From positions 62,001-126,000 of the forward strand of contig JADAKE010000014.1 of assembly GCA_015680865.1 (NCBI GenBank): 64,000 nt of DNA. The letters run 5' to 3'. The stretch is from Enterococcus lacertideformus. GTDB taxonomy: Bacteria; Bacillota; Bacilli; Lactobacillales; Enterococcaceae. Shown here one piece after another: positions 9,231-19,342 of this stretch. Every line of letters starts with the position of its first letter. The stretch's first letter is position 1. A program made the position numbers and the translations under genes. The notes under the pieces were generated by a model, which worked only from the letters and a program-made list of their open reading frames with translations, did no database searches and was not told the origin of the DNA.

Positions 9231-10490
9231 ATGAATACAAATAGTGAAAAAATGCTGCAAGCATTATCCGAAGAAGATCTAACGCAAGCTCAGTTATATT
9301 TGACACAGGCTTTAAAAGAAGATCCCGCAGATGTATTGGCTGAATTGGGAGAAGAATTGTTAACAATCGGATTTCTAGAAGAAGCAAAACAAATTTACAA
9401 GCAGTTGCTAGCGCAGTATCCAGACAACGATGAGTTCTATATACCGTTGGCTGAAATTGCGATTGAAGACAATGAAATTGATCAGGCCTTTGAATATTTA
9501 GAAAATATTTCTAAAGAAAGTGATTACTACCCACAAGCGTTATTGGCTGTTGCTGATTTATATCAAGTGATTGGCATCCCAGAAGTGAGTGAAGCCAAAT
9601 TGAAAGAAGCTGCGACATTATTACCTGATGAACCACTTATCCAATTTGCTTTAGCTGAACTTTACTTTTCTGTTGATCGTTTTGCTGAAGCTGCAACGAT
9701 TTATGAAAAGTTATTGGCTAGCAATATCAAAGAGGTTTCAGGAATTTCTATGCAAGAACGCTTTGGACAAGCATTGAGTATGCAAGGAGAATTTGAGGCA
9801 GCAATCCTACCATTAGAACAGGCGTTGCAAGAAAATCGGACCGATGATCGTCTCTTCCGATTAGCTTTCACAAATCTTCAATTAAAAGAAAATGAAAAAG
9901 CGATCAATTACCTTCAAGAATTGCGCGAAGTCAATCCACAATACCAATCACTTTATCTTTATCTAGGACAAGCATTACAGGAAGAAGAGTTGATTGAAGA
10001 AGCACAAAAAGTATTAGAAGAAGGCATCAAAGAAAATCCTTACCAAGTGGAACTTTATCATTTAGCTTCAGAGAATGCTTATCGTATGCGTGAGAAAGAA
10101 AAAGCAGAAAAATTCTTATTAGATGCTCTTGCGTTAGGCGAAAAACAAGACGAAACATTATTAACATTAAGCAACTTGTATTTAGATGAAGAACGTTATG
10201 AAGAGGTCATCGCGATCCTTGATCAAATGGAAGACACTGGAAATCCTTATGTAAAATGGAATATGGCGCATGCGTATAATGAAATGGAAGAATTTTCTTT
10301 GGCGGCTGTTCACTATGAACAAGCCTATCATGAATTGGCACACGAACCGGATTTCTTAAAAGAATATGGCTTTTTCTTACGAGAAGAAGGTCAATCCGCT
10401 CAAACGCAAGAATTACTTACACATTATTTAGAACTTGAGCCTGGAGATTTGGAGGTACTGTCAGTGTTAGATGACCTAGCAGAGAGGTGA
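9231..10490 (+). CDS. Tetratricopeptide-repeat protein
   Basis: A 419-residue, very acidic, all-helical protein built of TPR units, for example [60 protein letters not shown] and [20 protein letters not shown]. The start is the ATG at 9231 just after the preceding stop. An earlier in-frame ATG at 9195 lies inside the upstream gene. No signal peptide or membrane segment, so cytoplasmic. TPR proteins act as protein-interaction scaffolds. The specific partner is unknown, but the gene is coupled to ypiB by a 4-base overlap zone. Confidence 0.85.
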   Translation: MNTNSEKMLQALSEEDLTQAQLYLTQALKEDPADVLAELGEELLTIGFLEEAKQIYKQLLAQYPDNDEFYIPLAEIAIEDNEIDQAFEYLENISKESDYYPQALLAVADLYQVIGIPEVSEAKLKEAATLLPDEPLIQFALAELYFSVDRFAEAATIYEKLLASNIKEVSGISMQERFGQALSMQGEFEAAILPLEQALQENRTDDRLFRLAFTNLQLKENEKAINYLQELREVNPQYQSLYLYLGQALQEEELIEEAQKVLEEGIKENPYQVELYHLASENAYRMREKEKAEKFLLDALALGEKQDETLLTLSNLYLDEERYEEVIAILDQMEDTGNPYVKWNMAHAYNEMEEFSLAAVHYEQAYHELAHEPDFLKEYGFFLREEGQSAQTQELLTHYLELEPGDLEVLSVLDDLAER

Positions 10491-10495
10491 ATAAA

Positions 10496-11077
10496 ATGCT
10501 AATAGATGTAAAAGAAAAAAAGAATTTCTTAACCTGGATGGTCAATCATGTTTCTTTTAGTCGAAGAGAAGTCTTTTGGATTTTGAATTACCTTGCTAAT
10601 CATGAAGCGATACTAAGCAATGTTCATTTTGTGGAAGGCGCAAACCAAGCAAATCGTGGATTACAGATTAATGATTTATCTTCTAATGATGAGCCAATGA
10701 AATTATTTTTAGAGGGTAAAGAATTTACAGATACAGATCAAATTTTTCATGAAATTCGCTTGAATTGGAAAAAGCCTTTATATATAGAATGTTTTTTTGA
10801 AAATGCTTGGCAAACGAAAGAATATTTCATTGTATTAGAAGATAATCCCTTTGCATCTTGGGATGAATCAATTAGTGAAGAAGATACAGAAATGATTGAA
10901 CTTTATTTCCGTGAAAAAGAGCAAGAAGAGCATCTAAAATTTCTTTATGCTCAAATTGATCAAGCGCTTGAAAAAGGAGATAAAGATGCCTTTTTTCAAT
11001 TGTCAGATGAAGTGAACCGTCTAATATTTAAATACGGTCAAGAAAAAAGAGGTCAAATAGGTGAGCATCAGAGTTAG
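10496..11077 (+). CDS. ypiB: YpiB/UPF0302 family protein
   Basis: A 193-residue acidic protein with the typical YpiB opening [21 protein letters not shown], a central beta-rich part and a C-terminal helical pair of short acidic repeats ([20 protein letters not shown]). Length fits the family. The ATG at 10496 is preferred because AGAGAGGTGA lies just upstream. A GTG at 10487 would overlap the stop of the TPR gene. Biochemical role unknown. In Bacillus and relatives the family sits beside a TPR gene (ypiA), as here, which suggests a joint function. Confidence 0.85.
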   Translation: MLIDVKEKKNFLTWMVNHVSFSRREVFWILNYLANHEAILSNVHFVEGANQANRGLQINDLSSNDEPMKLFLEGKEFTDTDQIFHEIRLNWKKPLYIECFFENAWQTKEYFIVLEDNPFASWDESISEEDTEMIELYFREKEQEEHLKFLYAQIDQALEKGDKDAFFQLSDEVNRLIFKYGQEKRGQIGEHQS

Positions 11078-11096
11078 TATAAGAAGAGTCCAGTTT

Positions 11097-11153
11097 AAAT
11101 AAAAACACGTGGTAAAAACAAGTTTTTCTGTTTCTATCACGTATTTTTATTTT
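11097..11153. terminator. Bidirectional terminator
   Basis: Long stem AAATAAAAACACGTG / CACGTATTTTTATTT between the convergent ypiB and YitT-family genes, T-rich on both strands. Confidence 0.75.
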
Positions 11154-11207
11154 TAGAGATTTTACTTCCTTGAATAAAATAAGAAGTATTAGCAAGTTTA
11201 TAGGAGA

Positions 11208-12083
11208 TCAACGGCTTTTAAATAATTTTGTTTGTGGTTTAAGATAAGTAAACCCTTCTCCTTCCACTTCATGAACATTGAGAATTGATAGAAAGGCTTT
11301 TTCGTCGATCTTATTTACGATTCGTTTCACTTCGTTTAATTCACTTGAACTGACAACCATATAAATGATTTTTTTTGAGTGTCCAGAAAATCCACCTTCT
11401 CCAGATAAAAAAGTCACACCTCGTGCTAGCTCAGACATAAGTAAGGGAGCAATTTCTTTATTTTTGTTGGACACGACTAAGATACCTTTCGCTGAATAAC
11501 CACCATCTAAAATAGAATCAATGACACGACTAAAGACATAAGAAACGATCAAGGTATACATCATCCGTTTTAAGTCAATATAAGAAAGAGAGGCAAAGAG
11601 TACGATCACATCTAGCACTAGTAATGAACGTCCCATCGAAATGCCATAATTTTTTTCTAAAATACGAGCAATGATATCACTGCCTCCTGTGGTCCCTCCC
11701 ATCCGATAGACCAGCCCACTGCCAATCCCAGCAATTAAACCAGCGAGTAATGAAACAATTAATAAATCGTGTTGGAGGTTGATCTGTAAAGGCACGCGTT
11801 GCCATATCCACAAAAAAACAGAAAGAGACAGTGTGCCTAAAATCGTATAGGTAAAGGAGCGCTTACCAAGAATTTTTCCACCCAGTAAAATCAGAGGAAT
11901 ATTGATTATGAGGGTAGAATAAGCAGGATCAATTCCAAATAAGGCATGTAAAATCAAAGTGATCCCCGAAACACCACCTTCTGCCAACTGGTTGGCAATA
12001 TTTAAATAAACAAGACCAAAAGCATAAATACCCGTACCAACGATAATCAAAGCTATCTCTTTTATTGTTTTTACTGAAAACAT
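11208..12083 (-). CDS. YitT-family membrane protein (DUF161/DUF2179)
   Basis: Integral membrane protein of 291 residues with five or six N-terminal transmembrane segments. It has the family motifs LAEGGVSGITLILH and GLVYRMGGTTGGSDIIARIL. A cytoplasmic C-terminal DUF2179 domain follows, from about residue 215 (KGILVVSNKNKEIAPLLM) to LNVHEVEGEGF. The minus-strand start ATG has AAGGAGGGATTAC upstream. Function is not established; the family is implicated in ion or small-molecule membrane functions only by annotation. A second, broken family member lies at 54.5-55.2 kb. Confidence 0.85.
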   Translation of the reverse strand: MFSVKTIKEIALIIVGTGIYAFGLVYLNIANQLAEGGVSGITLILHALFGIDPAYSTLIINIPLILLGGKILGKRSFTYTILGTLSLSVFLWIWQRVPLQINLQHDLLIVSLLAGLIAGIGSGLVYRMGGTTGGSDIIARILEKNYGISMGRSLLVLDVIVLFASLSYIDLKRMMYTLIVSYVFSRVIDSILDGGYSAKGILVVSNKNKEIAPLLMSELARGVTFLSGEGGFSGHSKKIIYMVVSSSELNEVKRIVNKIDEKAFLSILNVHEVEGEGFTYLKPQTKLFKSR

Positions 12084-12237
12084 GTAATCCCTCCTTATAA
12101 AACAGCTATTTTCAAAAAATTCAGTATTTTTATATCACGCTATTTAAATGTAGCATGTAATATCCTTTTTCTCAATCGCACTTGTCTAGAATTTATTAGA
12201 AATTTTTGGTAAGATAAAAAAGAAAGGTGGAGCAGAG

Positions 12238-12585
12238 ATGAAGGAACGTTCGTTAAAAAATATGCAAAAAGAAGTAGATGATTATATTCAACAATTTAAA
12301 GTAGGCTATTTTTCTCCATTAGCACAAATGGCTCGCTTAACTGAAGAAGTTGGCGAACTGGCAAGAGAAGTCAATCATACATATGGTGAAAAAAGTAAAA
12401 AAGAAACAGAACCTAAAAATACCGTGGCAGAGGAACTAGGGGATGTTTTATTTGTTACAATGATCATGGCTAATTCTCTAGAAATAGATTTAACAGAAAT
12501 ATTTGAAAAAAATATGGAAAAATTCAATCAAAGAGACCATAATCGATTTGAAAGAAAAGAAGCGAAAGAAAATGAAGAGCCATAG
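12238..12585 (+). CDS. MazG-type nucleotide pyrophosphohydrolase
   Basis: A 115-residue all-alpha NTP-pyrophosphatase of the MazG / YpjD group, predicted to hydrolyse NTPs (possibly non-canonical) to NMP and pyrophosphate. The Mg-binding acidic motif EEVGELAREV (residues about 37-46) and the later EELGDVLFVTMIMAN are present. The ATG follows AGAAAGGTGGAGCAG. The stop is 18 bp before the next start, so it is co-transcribed with cca. YpjD-like genes precede cca in several Firmicutes. Confidence 0.9.
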   Translation: MKERSLKNMQKEVDDYIQQFKVGYFSPLAQMARLTEEVGELAREVNHTYGEKSKKETEPKNTVAEELGDVLFVTMIMANSLEIDLTEIFEKNMEKFNQRDHNRFERKEAKENEEP

Positions 12586-12603
12586 GATGGAAGAAGGAAA
12601 AAA

Positions 12604-13812
12604 ATGAAATTAAAAAAATTACCGCAAGAATATAAAAAAGCTATCCCAGTATTGAATAAATTAGAAGCTGCAGGGTTTGAAGCTTATTTTGTTGGTGGAA
12701 GTGTGAGAGATATTCTTTTAAAACAAGAGATACATGATGTAGATATCGCTACTAGTGCATTTCCAGAAGAAATTAAACAGCTTTTTCCAAAAACAGTTGA
12801 TATTGGGATCGAACATGGAACGGTTCTCGTGTTGGTGGAAGACGAGCAGTATGAAATCACAACATTTCGTACTGAATCGATGTATCAAGATTATCGGCGG
12901 CCTGATCGTGTAGAATTTGTCCGTTTCTTAGAAGAAGATCTGAAAAGACGTGATTTTACGATCAACGCCTTTGCTTTAAAAGAAGATGGACAAATTATCG
13001 ATCTATTTGATGGTTTAGCGGATTTAGAAAATCAGGTGCTTCGAGCGGTAGGAAACCCACATGAGCGTTTTCATGAAGATGCTTTGCGTATGATGCGTGG
13101 GATTCGCTTTGTAAGTCAATTAGGGTTTGATCTAGAAAAGGAAACGGCCCTTGCTATACAAGAAAACCATCCACTATTAGGAAAAATCTCTGTGGAACGA
13201 ATCAATGTCGAATTCATTAAAATGTTATTGGGAAAAGAGCGTTCTGCAGGTTTAAAAACGTTTGTTGAGACTCAATGTTATATTTATTGTCCTGGGTTAA
13301 GAGAGTATGGTGAAGCTTTATTGCGTTTTTCAGATATATCAAATGAACCACTACGAACGGAGAGTCAAGCTTGGGCTTTATTGATCGATCAATTAGTTCT
13401 TCAAGAAAGCCAGATTCAGCCTTTTCTGAAGGAATGGAAATGCTCGAACCAGATGGTTAAGGAAGTCCAACTCATTGTACGCGTTATAAATCAACGAAAA
13501 AGACAACCATGGGATGTGCATGACTTATATCAATTAGGAAAAAACGCGGCATTGAAAGCAGAAGAATTGATGCTCTATTTTGGCGAAACACCTCAATTAA
13601 AAAAAGTAGCAGAAAGTTACGACTGTTTGACCATCAAGTCATTGCGAGAATTAGCAATTGATGGAAAACAATTACTTGCTGAAAGCGGGAAAAAACCTGG
13701 TAAATGGGTCAGTAGAGCATTGCATTTAGCTGAACAAGGAGTAATTGAAGGAAAAGTAGCAAATGAGTCTGTTGCGTTGCTTTCCTACTTAAAACAAAAC
13801 AACGCTCTATGA
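12604..13812 (+). CDS. cca: CCA tRNA nucleotidyltransferase
   Basis: Adds or repairs the 3'-CCA end of tRNAs using CTP and ATP. The 402-residue class II enzyme shows VGGSVRDILL (about residue 31), the catalytic DVDIATSA, the ERhxxExxK-like segment VERINVEFIKMLLG, and RRDFTINAFAL with the nucleotide-selecting motif region. The C-terminal half is helical as expected. ATG is preceded by GGATGGAAGGAAAAA. Length is normal. It is the last gene of the mazG-cca unit and is followed by a terminator. Confidence 0.95.
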   Translation: MKLKKLPQEYKKAIPVLNKLEAAGFEAYFVGGSVRDILLKQEIHDVDIATSAFPEEIKQLFPKTVDIGIEHGTVLVLVEDEQYEITTFRTESMYQDYRRPDRVEFVRFLEEDLKRRDFTINAFALKEDGQIIDLFDGLADLENQVLRAVGNPHERFHEDALRMMRGIRFVSQLGFDLEKETALAIQENHPLLGKISVERINVEFIKMLLGKERSAGLKTFVETQCYIYCPGLREYGEALLRFSDISNEPLRTESQAWALLIDQLVLQESQIQPFLKEWKCSNQMVKEVQLIVRVINQRKRQPWDVHDLYQLGKNAALKAEELMLYFGETPQLKKVAESYDCLTIKSLRELAIDGKQLLAESGKKPGKWVSRALHLAEQGVIEGKVANESVALLSYLKQNNAL

Positions 13813-13829
13813 TTCATTTTGTTGATAAT

Positions 13830-13877
13830 AGATGCGCTGCGCTCGGGAATAATCATTCTTTTGCGGTGCGTCTTTTT
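13830..13877 (+). terminator. Terminator of cca
   Basis: Stem AGATGCGCTGC / GCGGTGCGTCT with several G-U pairs, followed by TTTTT. Confidence 0.75.
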
Positions 13878-13969
13878 GATAAAAAAAACTTTTAATGTGA
13901 CCTTTTTGTAAAGTTTGTGCTAAACTAAAAGAGAATCAGAATAAATGACGTCAAAAAGGAGATTTTTTT

Positions 13970-14425
13970 ATGAGTAAAGAAATGACAGCGCTAAAATTTT
14001 ATTTCCGAAACGGCGAAACTTGGACAATCAACCGTCGCCATATCGGTGATTTGTGGATCAAGCAAATAACAACAAGCTTTGGTCGTATCAATGGTAGTGA
14101 ATTTATGGAGATTCATCCATGCGCTGGTTTTAAAATTGAAATTTTCCATGAAGGAGATTCAGTAGCTACTCATGATATCAATTTAGGTGGCTTAGAAATG
14201 GGCATGTTTAATCGTGCTTTGAAGTACGAAGACATTGAACGCATGGAAATCCTTTATCGTAATGGAACACCAGACCTTGTTTATTTCCCTTACCTTGATA
14301 AAGGAACAGAAGGGCTGGATAATCAGTACCAATCAACTAAAATAAGTGAAAAAACTGGGAATTTATATATCGTAATCAATCCAGAACAACGCGTTGAAGA
14401 TATTTACGGTGAGTTTTTTGAATAA
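13970..14425 (+). CDS. Conserved-looking hypothetical protein
   Basis: A 151-residue soluble protein with no membrane segments, beginning MSKEMTALKFYFRNGETWTI and ending in an acidic stretch. It appears beta-rich with many aromatic residues. The start is well supported by AAAAGGAGATTTTTTT. It stands alone between a terminator and an odd poly-C palindrome. I do not recognise a domain. The alternation of hydrophobic and charged residues throughout supports real coding. Confidence 0.7.
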   Translation: MSKEMTALKFYFRNGETWTINRRHIGDLWIKQITTSFGRINGSEFMEIHPCAGFKIEIFHEGDSVATHDINLGGLEMGMFNRALKYEDIERMEILYRNGTPDLVYFPYLDKGTEGLDNQYQSTKISEKTGNLYIVINPEQRVEDIYGEFFE

Positions 14426-14452
14426 GAAAAACTATATTTAATACTATGCTAA

Positions 14453-14553
14453 AAAAGGAGCGCTCATTTTGTACCGCCCCCCCCCCCCAAAAGTTAGACC
14501 AAAAAATCTAACTTTTGGAGGTCGGTACATTTTTATTCTAGCTCCTTTTTTAG
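14453..14553. repeat. Poly-C tract inside a nested palindrome (probable IS3-type end)
   Basis: The inner palindrome is GTACCG then 12 C then AAAAGTTAGA (14471-14498), against TCTAACTTTTGGAGGTCGGTAC (two parts, 14507-14518 and 14519-14528). The right arm predicts CCGACCTCC on the left, so the C-run replaces or expands it. Outer flanks AAAAAAGGAGC and AGCTCCTTTTTT also pair. The GTACCGACC..AAAAGTTAGA sequence resembles IS3-family terminal repeats from recall. No transposase is present. Confidence 0.55.
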
Positions 14554-14732
14554 TTTTTTTTTCAGTACTTGCTATTTTTGATTTTTTGGAATAGAATAAG
14601 TTTCTGAAATTTAAGCAAACTTTTCTCCTTTTGAAAGCAGCCAAAGTTAGTCAAAGTAACTTACACAACTGTCTTTCATCAATCAATGTTTTGTGATAAT
14701 AGGCGGAGTTTGCACATAGGAGATCTAAGAAA

Positions 14733-15008
14733 ATGAGAAAGAGTTTTGAAGAGCAAAAGAAACTATTGCATGATCGTTATGGCGCATTCTCAATGGAAGA
14801 TCGTCGCCAAATCCTTTGTAAGCTACGTAAAAGAAACATCCTTATATATCATCAACTTGAACGCTTAAAACATGATCTACTTCGTTTGGAATCAAAACGA
14901 GTACAGTGTGAATTAGAAGGTAATATTGTACAAGTAGAAGTAGTAGAAAATAAAATATTGAAAAAGAAAGAACAATTTCTAAAAGTGCTTGCTCAAAATA
15001 AAAAATAA
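14733..15008 (+). CDS. Short charged helical protein, unknown
   Basis: A 91-residue, strongly basic and acidic mixed-charge protein predicted to be a long coiled coil (for example YHQLERLKHDLLRLESKRVQ). Not membrane bound. The ATG is preceded by AGGAGATCTAAGAAA at slightly long spacing. It lies 12 bp upstream of the antiporter gene, which has its own ribosome binding site, so co-transcription is likely. Function unrecognised. Confidence 0.65.
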   Translation: MRKSFEEQKKLLHDRYGAFSMEDRRQILCKLRKRNILIYHQLERLKHDLLRLESKRVQCELEGNIVQVEVVENKILKKKEQFLKVLAQNKK

Positions 15009-15020
15009 AGGAGATGGACT

Positions 15021-16487
15021 ATGGAATTTGCTGAGTTAGTGATTGTATTTGCAGTCACAATTACTTTATCAAATATAGCTAGCCGCATTTTACCAATGAT
15101 CCCAGCTCCACTGATTCAAATATTTCTTGGAATTATCTTAGGACTAACAAAATGGGGACAATCGATCAATTTTGAACAAGAATTATTTTTGGTGATGATC
15201 ATTGCGCCATTGCTTTTTCGTGAAGGTGAAAAAGCAGATGTTTCATCTATACTCAAAAACTTTGATACAATTCTTTTTCTGGCTTTTGGTGGGGCCATCC
15301 TTACATTAGTCGGTGTAGGAGCTACGTTGTCTTTCTTGCTCCCTAGCGTCCCTTTAGCTGCTTGTTTTGCTTTTGGTGCTGCACTGGGACCAACGGATGC
15401 CGTAGCTGTAAGTTCGTTATCTGGAAGAGTTAACATCCCAGACAAAGCAATGCATATTTTAGAAGGTGAAGGATTATTAAATGACGCATCTGGCGTTACA
15501 GCCTTTCAGTTTGCACTGGCAGCGTTGATTACTGGTTCATTTTCTGTTGTCAACGCAGGACTTAGTTTAGTCTTTTCCAGCATAGGTGGAGCACTTGTAG
15601 GTTTTTTACTTGTCTGGGTCAAGAGAAAAGTGATCAATTTGATTGAAAAAGCTTCTGCTAGGGATGTGACGGGTTACTTATTGATTGAATTATTATTACC
15701 GTTTTTAGCGTATGTTTTAGCAGAAGCGTTTGACGTTTCAGGAATTATTGCCGCAGTGGTAGCCGGGGTGTTACAAGCTTCGGGGTTTAGAAAAATCTCG
15801 GTGTTTGATGCGGAATTATCGAGTTTGTCTGATAGCACCTGGACAACCATAACGTTTACCCTTAATGCATTGGTCTTTATTTTTTTAGGAATTGAATTAA
15901 CACAAGTTTTTTCTCCTGTATGGGGAGATGGCATCTACTCGAATTGGTTGCTCTTATTAACGATTTTATTAATCTCCACCATTTTATTTGTGATTCGTTT
16001 CATCTCGATCAGTCTCTTTTATTTATTTAAAAATAAAGGAAAGAGATTAAAAGAACAATTGAATGAAATACTTATCCTGACCTTCGGTGGAGTGAAGGGA
16101 ACAGTTAGTTTAGCCACGATATTTATCTTGCCTTTTTCGATTAATAGTATGATTTTTTATCAACGTTCTTTGTTATTGTTTTTAACTGCTGGTGTCATCT
16201 TAGTAACTTTAGTCGTGGGGATCATCGTTTTACCCATGCTGACGGAGACAGAAGAAGAAGTAAAGACTGATCTCAATGGACTGATGATCTTAGAAGACGT
16301 AGTTGAAGTACTAAAAATTGAGATTATATTTAATTATCAATATTTTATTGCTTTGTTCTATTTGAGAAATACACTAGGATATAATTATCAAGAATCTTTT
16401 AATAGAAAAACATCTGTAATTAAATCATTTTATGATACAATATCCAAGATGAGGAGGGAATGTATTGAAAGAATTAAAAGTAACTGA
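15021..16487 (+). CDS. CPA1-type Na+/H+ antiporter
   Basis: Integral membrane monovalent cation/proton antiporter. The first about 410 residues hold 11-12 transmembrane segments with family motifs IIAPLLFREG, FGAALGPTDAVAVSSLSG, EGEGLLNDASGVTAFQ (the conserved ND ion-binding pair) and LTFGGVKGTVSLATI. ATG follows AAGGAGATGGACT. After LMILEDVVEVLK the last 50 or so residues look unlike coding sequence and run across what seems to be the promoter of the next gene, ending inside it. The original C-terminus has probably been lost or frameshifted near 16310. Many relatives have a longer cytoplasmic tail. Transport core appears intact. Confidence 0.85.
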   Translation: MEFAELVIVFAVTITLSNIASRILPMIPAPLIQIFLGIILGLTKWGQSINFEQELFLVMIIAPLLFREGEKADVSSILKNFDTILFLAFGGAILTLVGVGATLSFLLPSVPLAACFAFGAALGPTDAVAVSSLSGRVNIPDKAMHILEGEGLLNDASGVTAFQFALAALITGSFSVVNAGLSLVFSSIGGALVGFLLVWVKRKVINLIEKASARDVTGYLLIELLLPFLAYVLAEAFDVSGIIAAVVAGVLQASGFRKISVFDAELSSLSDSTWTTITFTLNALVFIFLGIELTQVFSPVWGDGIYSNWLLLLTILLISTILFVIRFISISLFYLFKNKGKRLKEQLNEILILTFGGVKGTVSLATIFILPFSINSMIFYQRSLLLFLTAGVILVTLVVGIIVLPMLTETEEEVKTDLNGLMILEDVVEVLKIEIIFNYQYFIALFYLRNTLGYNYQESFNRKTSVIKSFYDTISKMRRECIERIKSN

Positions 16488-18366
16488 CCTCAATAAGTCT
16501 TATGGTGAAAAAGAACTGTTCAACCAACTTTCTTTCTTGATTCACGAAAAGGATCGGATCGGTTTAATTGGAACAAATGTAACAGGTAAAACGAGCTTAT
16601 TAAATATTTTAGCTGGCATCGATAGTGGAGATAGTGATCGTCAAACCGTATTTTATCCAAGTGATTATCGAATTGGTTATTTGTCACAAACCATAGAATG
16701 TTCTGATGAACTGACAGTTCTTCAAGCCGTATTTCAAGGGAATAGCCCATTAATCCGTACAGTGAGAGAATATGAAGAAGCACTGATTGCTCTTTCGGAA
16801 AACGGTGAAGACGAAAGTATCCAAAAAAGATATGCAAAAGCAGAAGAACAAATGAATAAAGAAGATGCGTGGACAACTGATACAAAAGCGAAAATCATCT
16901 TACAAAAATTAGGCATCAGCGAATTAGACAAAACTTTCCGTTCACTTTCCGGTGGACAAAAAAACGTGTCAGTTTAGCACAGGTTCTGATTGATGAACCT
17001 GACTTATTGCTATTAGATAAGCCTACGAACCACTTAGATTATGAAGCTATCGAATGGCTAGAAAACTATTTAAAACAATACCGCGGAGCTTTGTTGCTGG
17101 TGACGCACGACCGTTATTTTTTAGATCGTGTGACGAATCGGATTTTTGAGCTTGCTTTTGGTAAACTTCATGAATATAAGGGAAATTATGAAGCATATAT
17201 ATTAGAAAAAGCAGAAAGAGATCGTGTTGAAGTTGAGCAAGAAGAAAAACGTAAGCGACTTTATAAACAAGAATTAGCATGGATGAGAGCTGGGGTTTAA
17301 GCACGTGGCACAAAACAGCAAGCTCGCATTAACCGTTTTGAGGATCTCAAAGAAAATCTTTATCAAGTGAATCATGAAGAAGGCTTGGAATTAAATATTG
17401 CAACAAAACGTTTGGGTAAAAAAGTGTTAGAAATTAAAGATGGCAGTTATTCTATTAATGATCATTTATTGATTGATCATTTGGATTTACTGATCCAATC
17501 CAGAGAACGTTTAGGCATCACAGGTAAAAATGGTGCCGGCAAATCAACCTTGTTGAATATTTTAGCAGGTCGTACCACCTTAGACCAGGGCAGTTTTATA
17601 TTAGGAGAAACTGTACGAATTGCTTATTACACGCAGGAAAATGAAGAAATGGATCCGGAAAAACGAATGATTGCTTATTTGCAAGAAGCAGCGGAGAAAG
17701 CGCGAACATCAGAATGAACACAAATCGGTGTAGCTGAGTTACTGGAAAGATTTTTGTTTCCTCGATTTATGCATGGAACGTTGATCAAAAAATTATCTGG
17801 TGGCGAAAAACGACGATTATATTTATTGAAATTATTAATCCAACAACCGAATGTCCTACTATTGGATGAGCCAACCAATTATTTAGATATTGCAACATTG
17901 ACGATTTTAGAAGATTATTTTAGAAGTTTTCCTGTAGCGGTGATTATCGTCTCTCATGATCGGTACTTCTTAGACAAAGTTGCGGAAAAACTTCTTGTTT
18001 TCCAAGGAAACTCAAAACAAGAATTATATTATGGAAGTATGACGAGTTACTTATTAAAACAACAAGAATTGAAGCTAAAAGAATCATCTCCCTCCTTTGT
18101 CAAAGAACCAAATCAGTCTGCGACTAAACCAACAAATAAAGGTAAAAAGAAGCTTTCATATATGGAGCAAAAAGAATGGGAAACGATTGAAGATGAAATT
18201 GCTGAGTTAGAAGAAAGCATTTCAGCTCTTCAAGAAGAAATGAACCACCAAGGAAACAACTTTAAACGACTGCAAGAACTACAAACGGAAGTTTCAGAAG
18301 CTGAAAAAAAAACTGGAAGATAAAATGGCTCGCTGGGAGTATTTAATCGAATGGATGGAAGACTAG
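16465..18366 (+). pseudogene. ABC-F family ATPase, multiply disrupted
   Basis: Relic of a soluble two-ATPase ABC-F protein (ribosome-associated translation factor or antibiotic-resistance type). The start TTG at 16465 follows GAGGAGGGAATGTA. Lesions: loss of one A in the A-run at 16965-16972 just after signature LSGGQKK; nonsense TAA at 17298; nonsense TGA at 17715; and one extra A near 18305 before the C-terminal helix. The first Walker B reads LLLLDKPTNHLD, with the catalytic Glu changed to Lys (17019-17021). The first P-loop reads GTNVTGKTS instead of the usual GxNGxGKS. The second ATPase half retains GKNGAGKST, LSGGEKRR and LLLDEPTNYLD. The original product was about 630 residues. Confidence 0.9.
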
Positions 18367-18375
18367 GAGGAAAAA

Positions 18376-19323
18376 ATGGAACAAGCATATCTTGACTTAG
18401 GAAAGAAGCTATTAAAAGAAGGACATGAAAAAGATGATCGTACAGGTACAGGTACTCGTAGTCTTTTTGGCTACCAAATGCGATTTGACCTTCAAAAAGG
18501 GTTTCCGCTACTAACAACAAAACGTGTGCCTTTTGGTTTGATCAAAAGTGAATTATTGTGGTTCTTAAAAGGAGATACGAATATTCGCTACCTGTTACAA
18601 AACAACAACCATATATGGGATGAATGGGCATTTGCGCGTTACATCAAAAGTGAGGAATATCAAGGACCTGATATGACAGATTTTGGACACCGAAGTTTAA
18701 CAGACGCTGATTTCAACAAGTGTTATCAAGAACAAAGTCAATTGTTTTGTGAAAAAATCTTGAATGATGAAGCATTTGCTGAAAAATTTGGTGATTTAGG
18801 GCATATTTATGGTTATCAATGGCGACATTGGGAAACGAAAGATGGTAGTTTTATTGATCAAATAAAAGACGTAATCGAATCAATCAAAAAAACGCCAGAT
18901 TCAAGACGACTGATCGTATCCGCTTGGAACCCAGAAGATATCCCAAGCATGGCGCTTCCTCCTTGTCATACGATGTTCCAATTTTATGTTCATGATGGAC
19001 GCTTGAACTGCCAATTATATCAACGAAGTGGTGACGTATTTCTTGGTGTGCCATTTAATATTGCTAGTTATGCTTTGCTGACACACTTAATTGCACATGA
19101 AACTGGACTAGAAATTGGGGAATTTATCCACACATTAGGTGATGCTCATTTGTATTCTAATCATATCGAACAAATGAAAGAACAACTTACAAGAGAAGTA
19201 CGTGCTTTTCCTAAATTGGTTTTAAATGAAGAAAAAAATTCTGTGTTTGATTTTGAAATGGATGATATAAAAATAGAAGGTTATGATCCGCATCCACCAA
19301 TCACAGCACCAATCGCAGTATAA
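18376..19323 (+). CDS. thyA: Thymidylate synthase
   Basis: Converts dUMP to dTMP with methylene-tetrahydrofolate, feeding DNA synthesis. The 315-residue protein shows the N-terminal [14 protein letters not shown] and the catalytic cysteine in [13 protein letters not shown] (about residue 196), followed by [19 protein letters not shown], the dUMP/folate-binding core. It is the long (Lactobacillus-type) form with an internal insertion around residues 90-140. ATG follows CTAGGAGGAAAAA. It is 19 bp upstream of folA, so the product dihydrofolate is recycled by the next gene in the same operon. Confidence 0.96.
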   Translation: MEQAYLDLGKKLLKEGHEKDDRTGTGTRSLFGYQMRFDLQKGFPLLTTKRVPFGLIKSELLWFLKGDTNIRYLLQNNNHIWDEWAFARYIKSEEYQGPDMTDFGHRSLTDADFNKCYQEQSQLFCEKILNDEAFAEKFGDLGHIYGYQWRHWETKDGSFIDQIKDVIESIKKTPDSRRLIVSAWNPEDIPSMALPPCHTMFQFYVHDGRLNCQLYQRSGDVFLGVPFNIASYALLTHLIAHETGLEIGEFIHTLGDAHLYSNHIEQMKEQLTREVRAFPKLVLNEEKNSVFDFEMDDIKIEGYDPHPPITAPIAV

Positions 19324-19342
19324 TCACAGAAAGGATGAGTAT

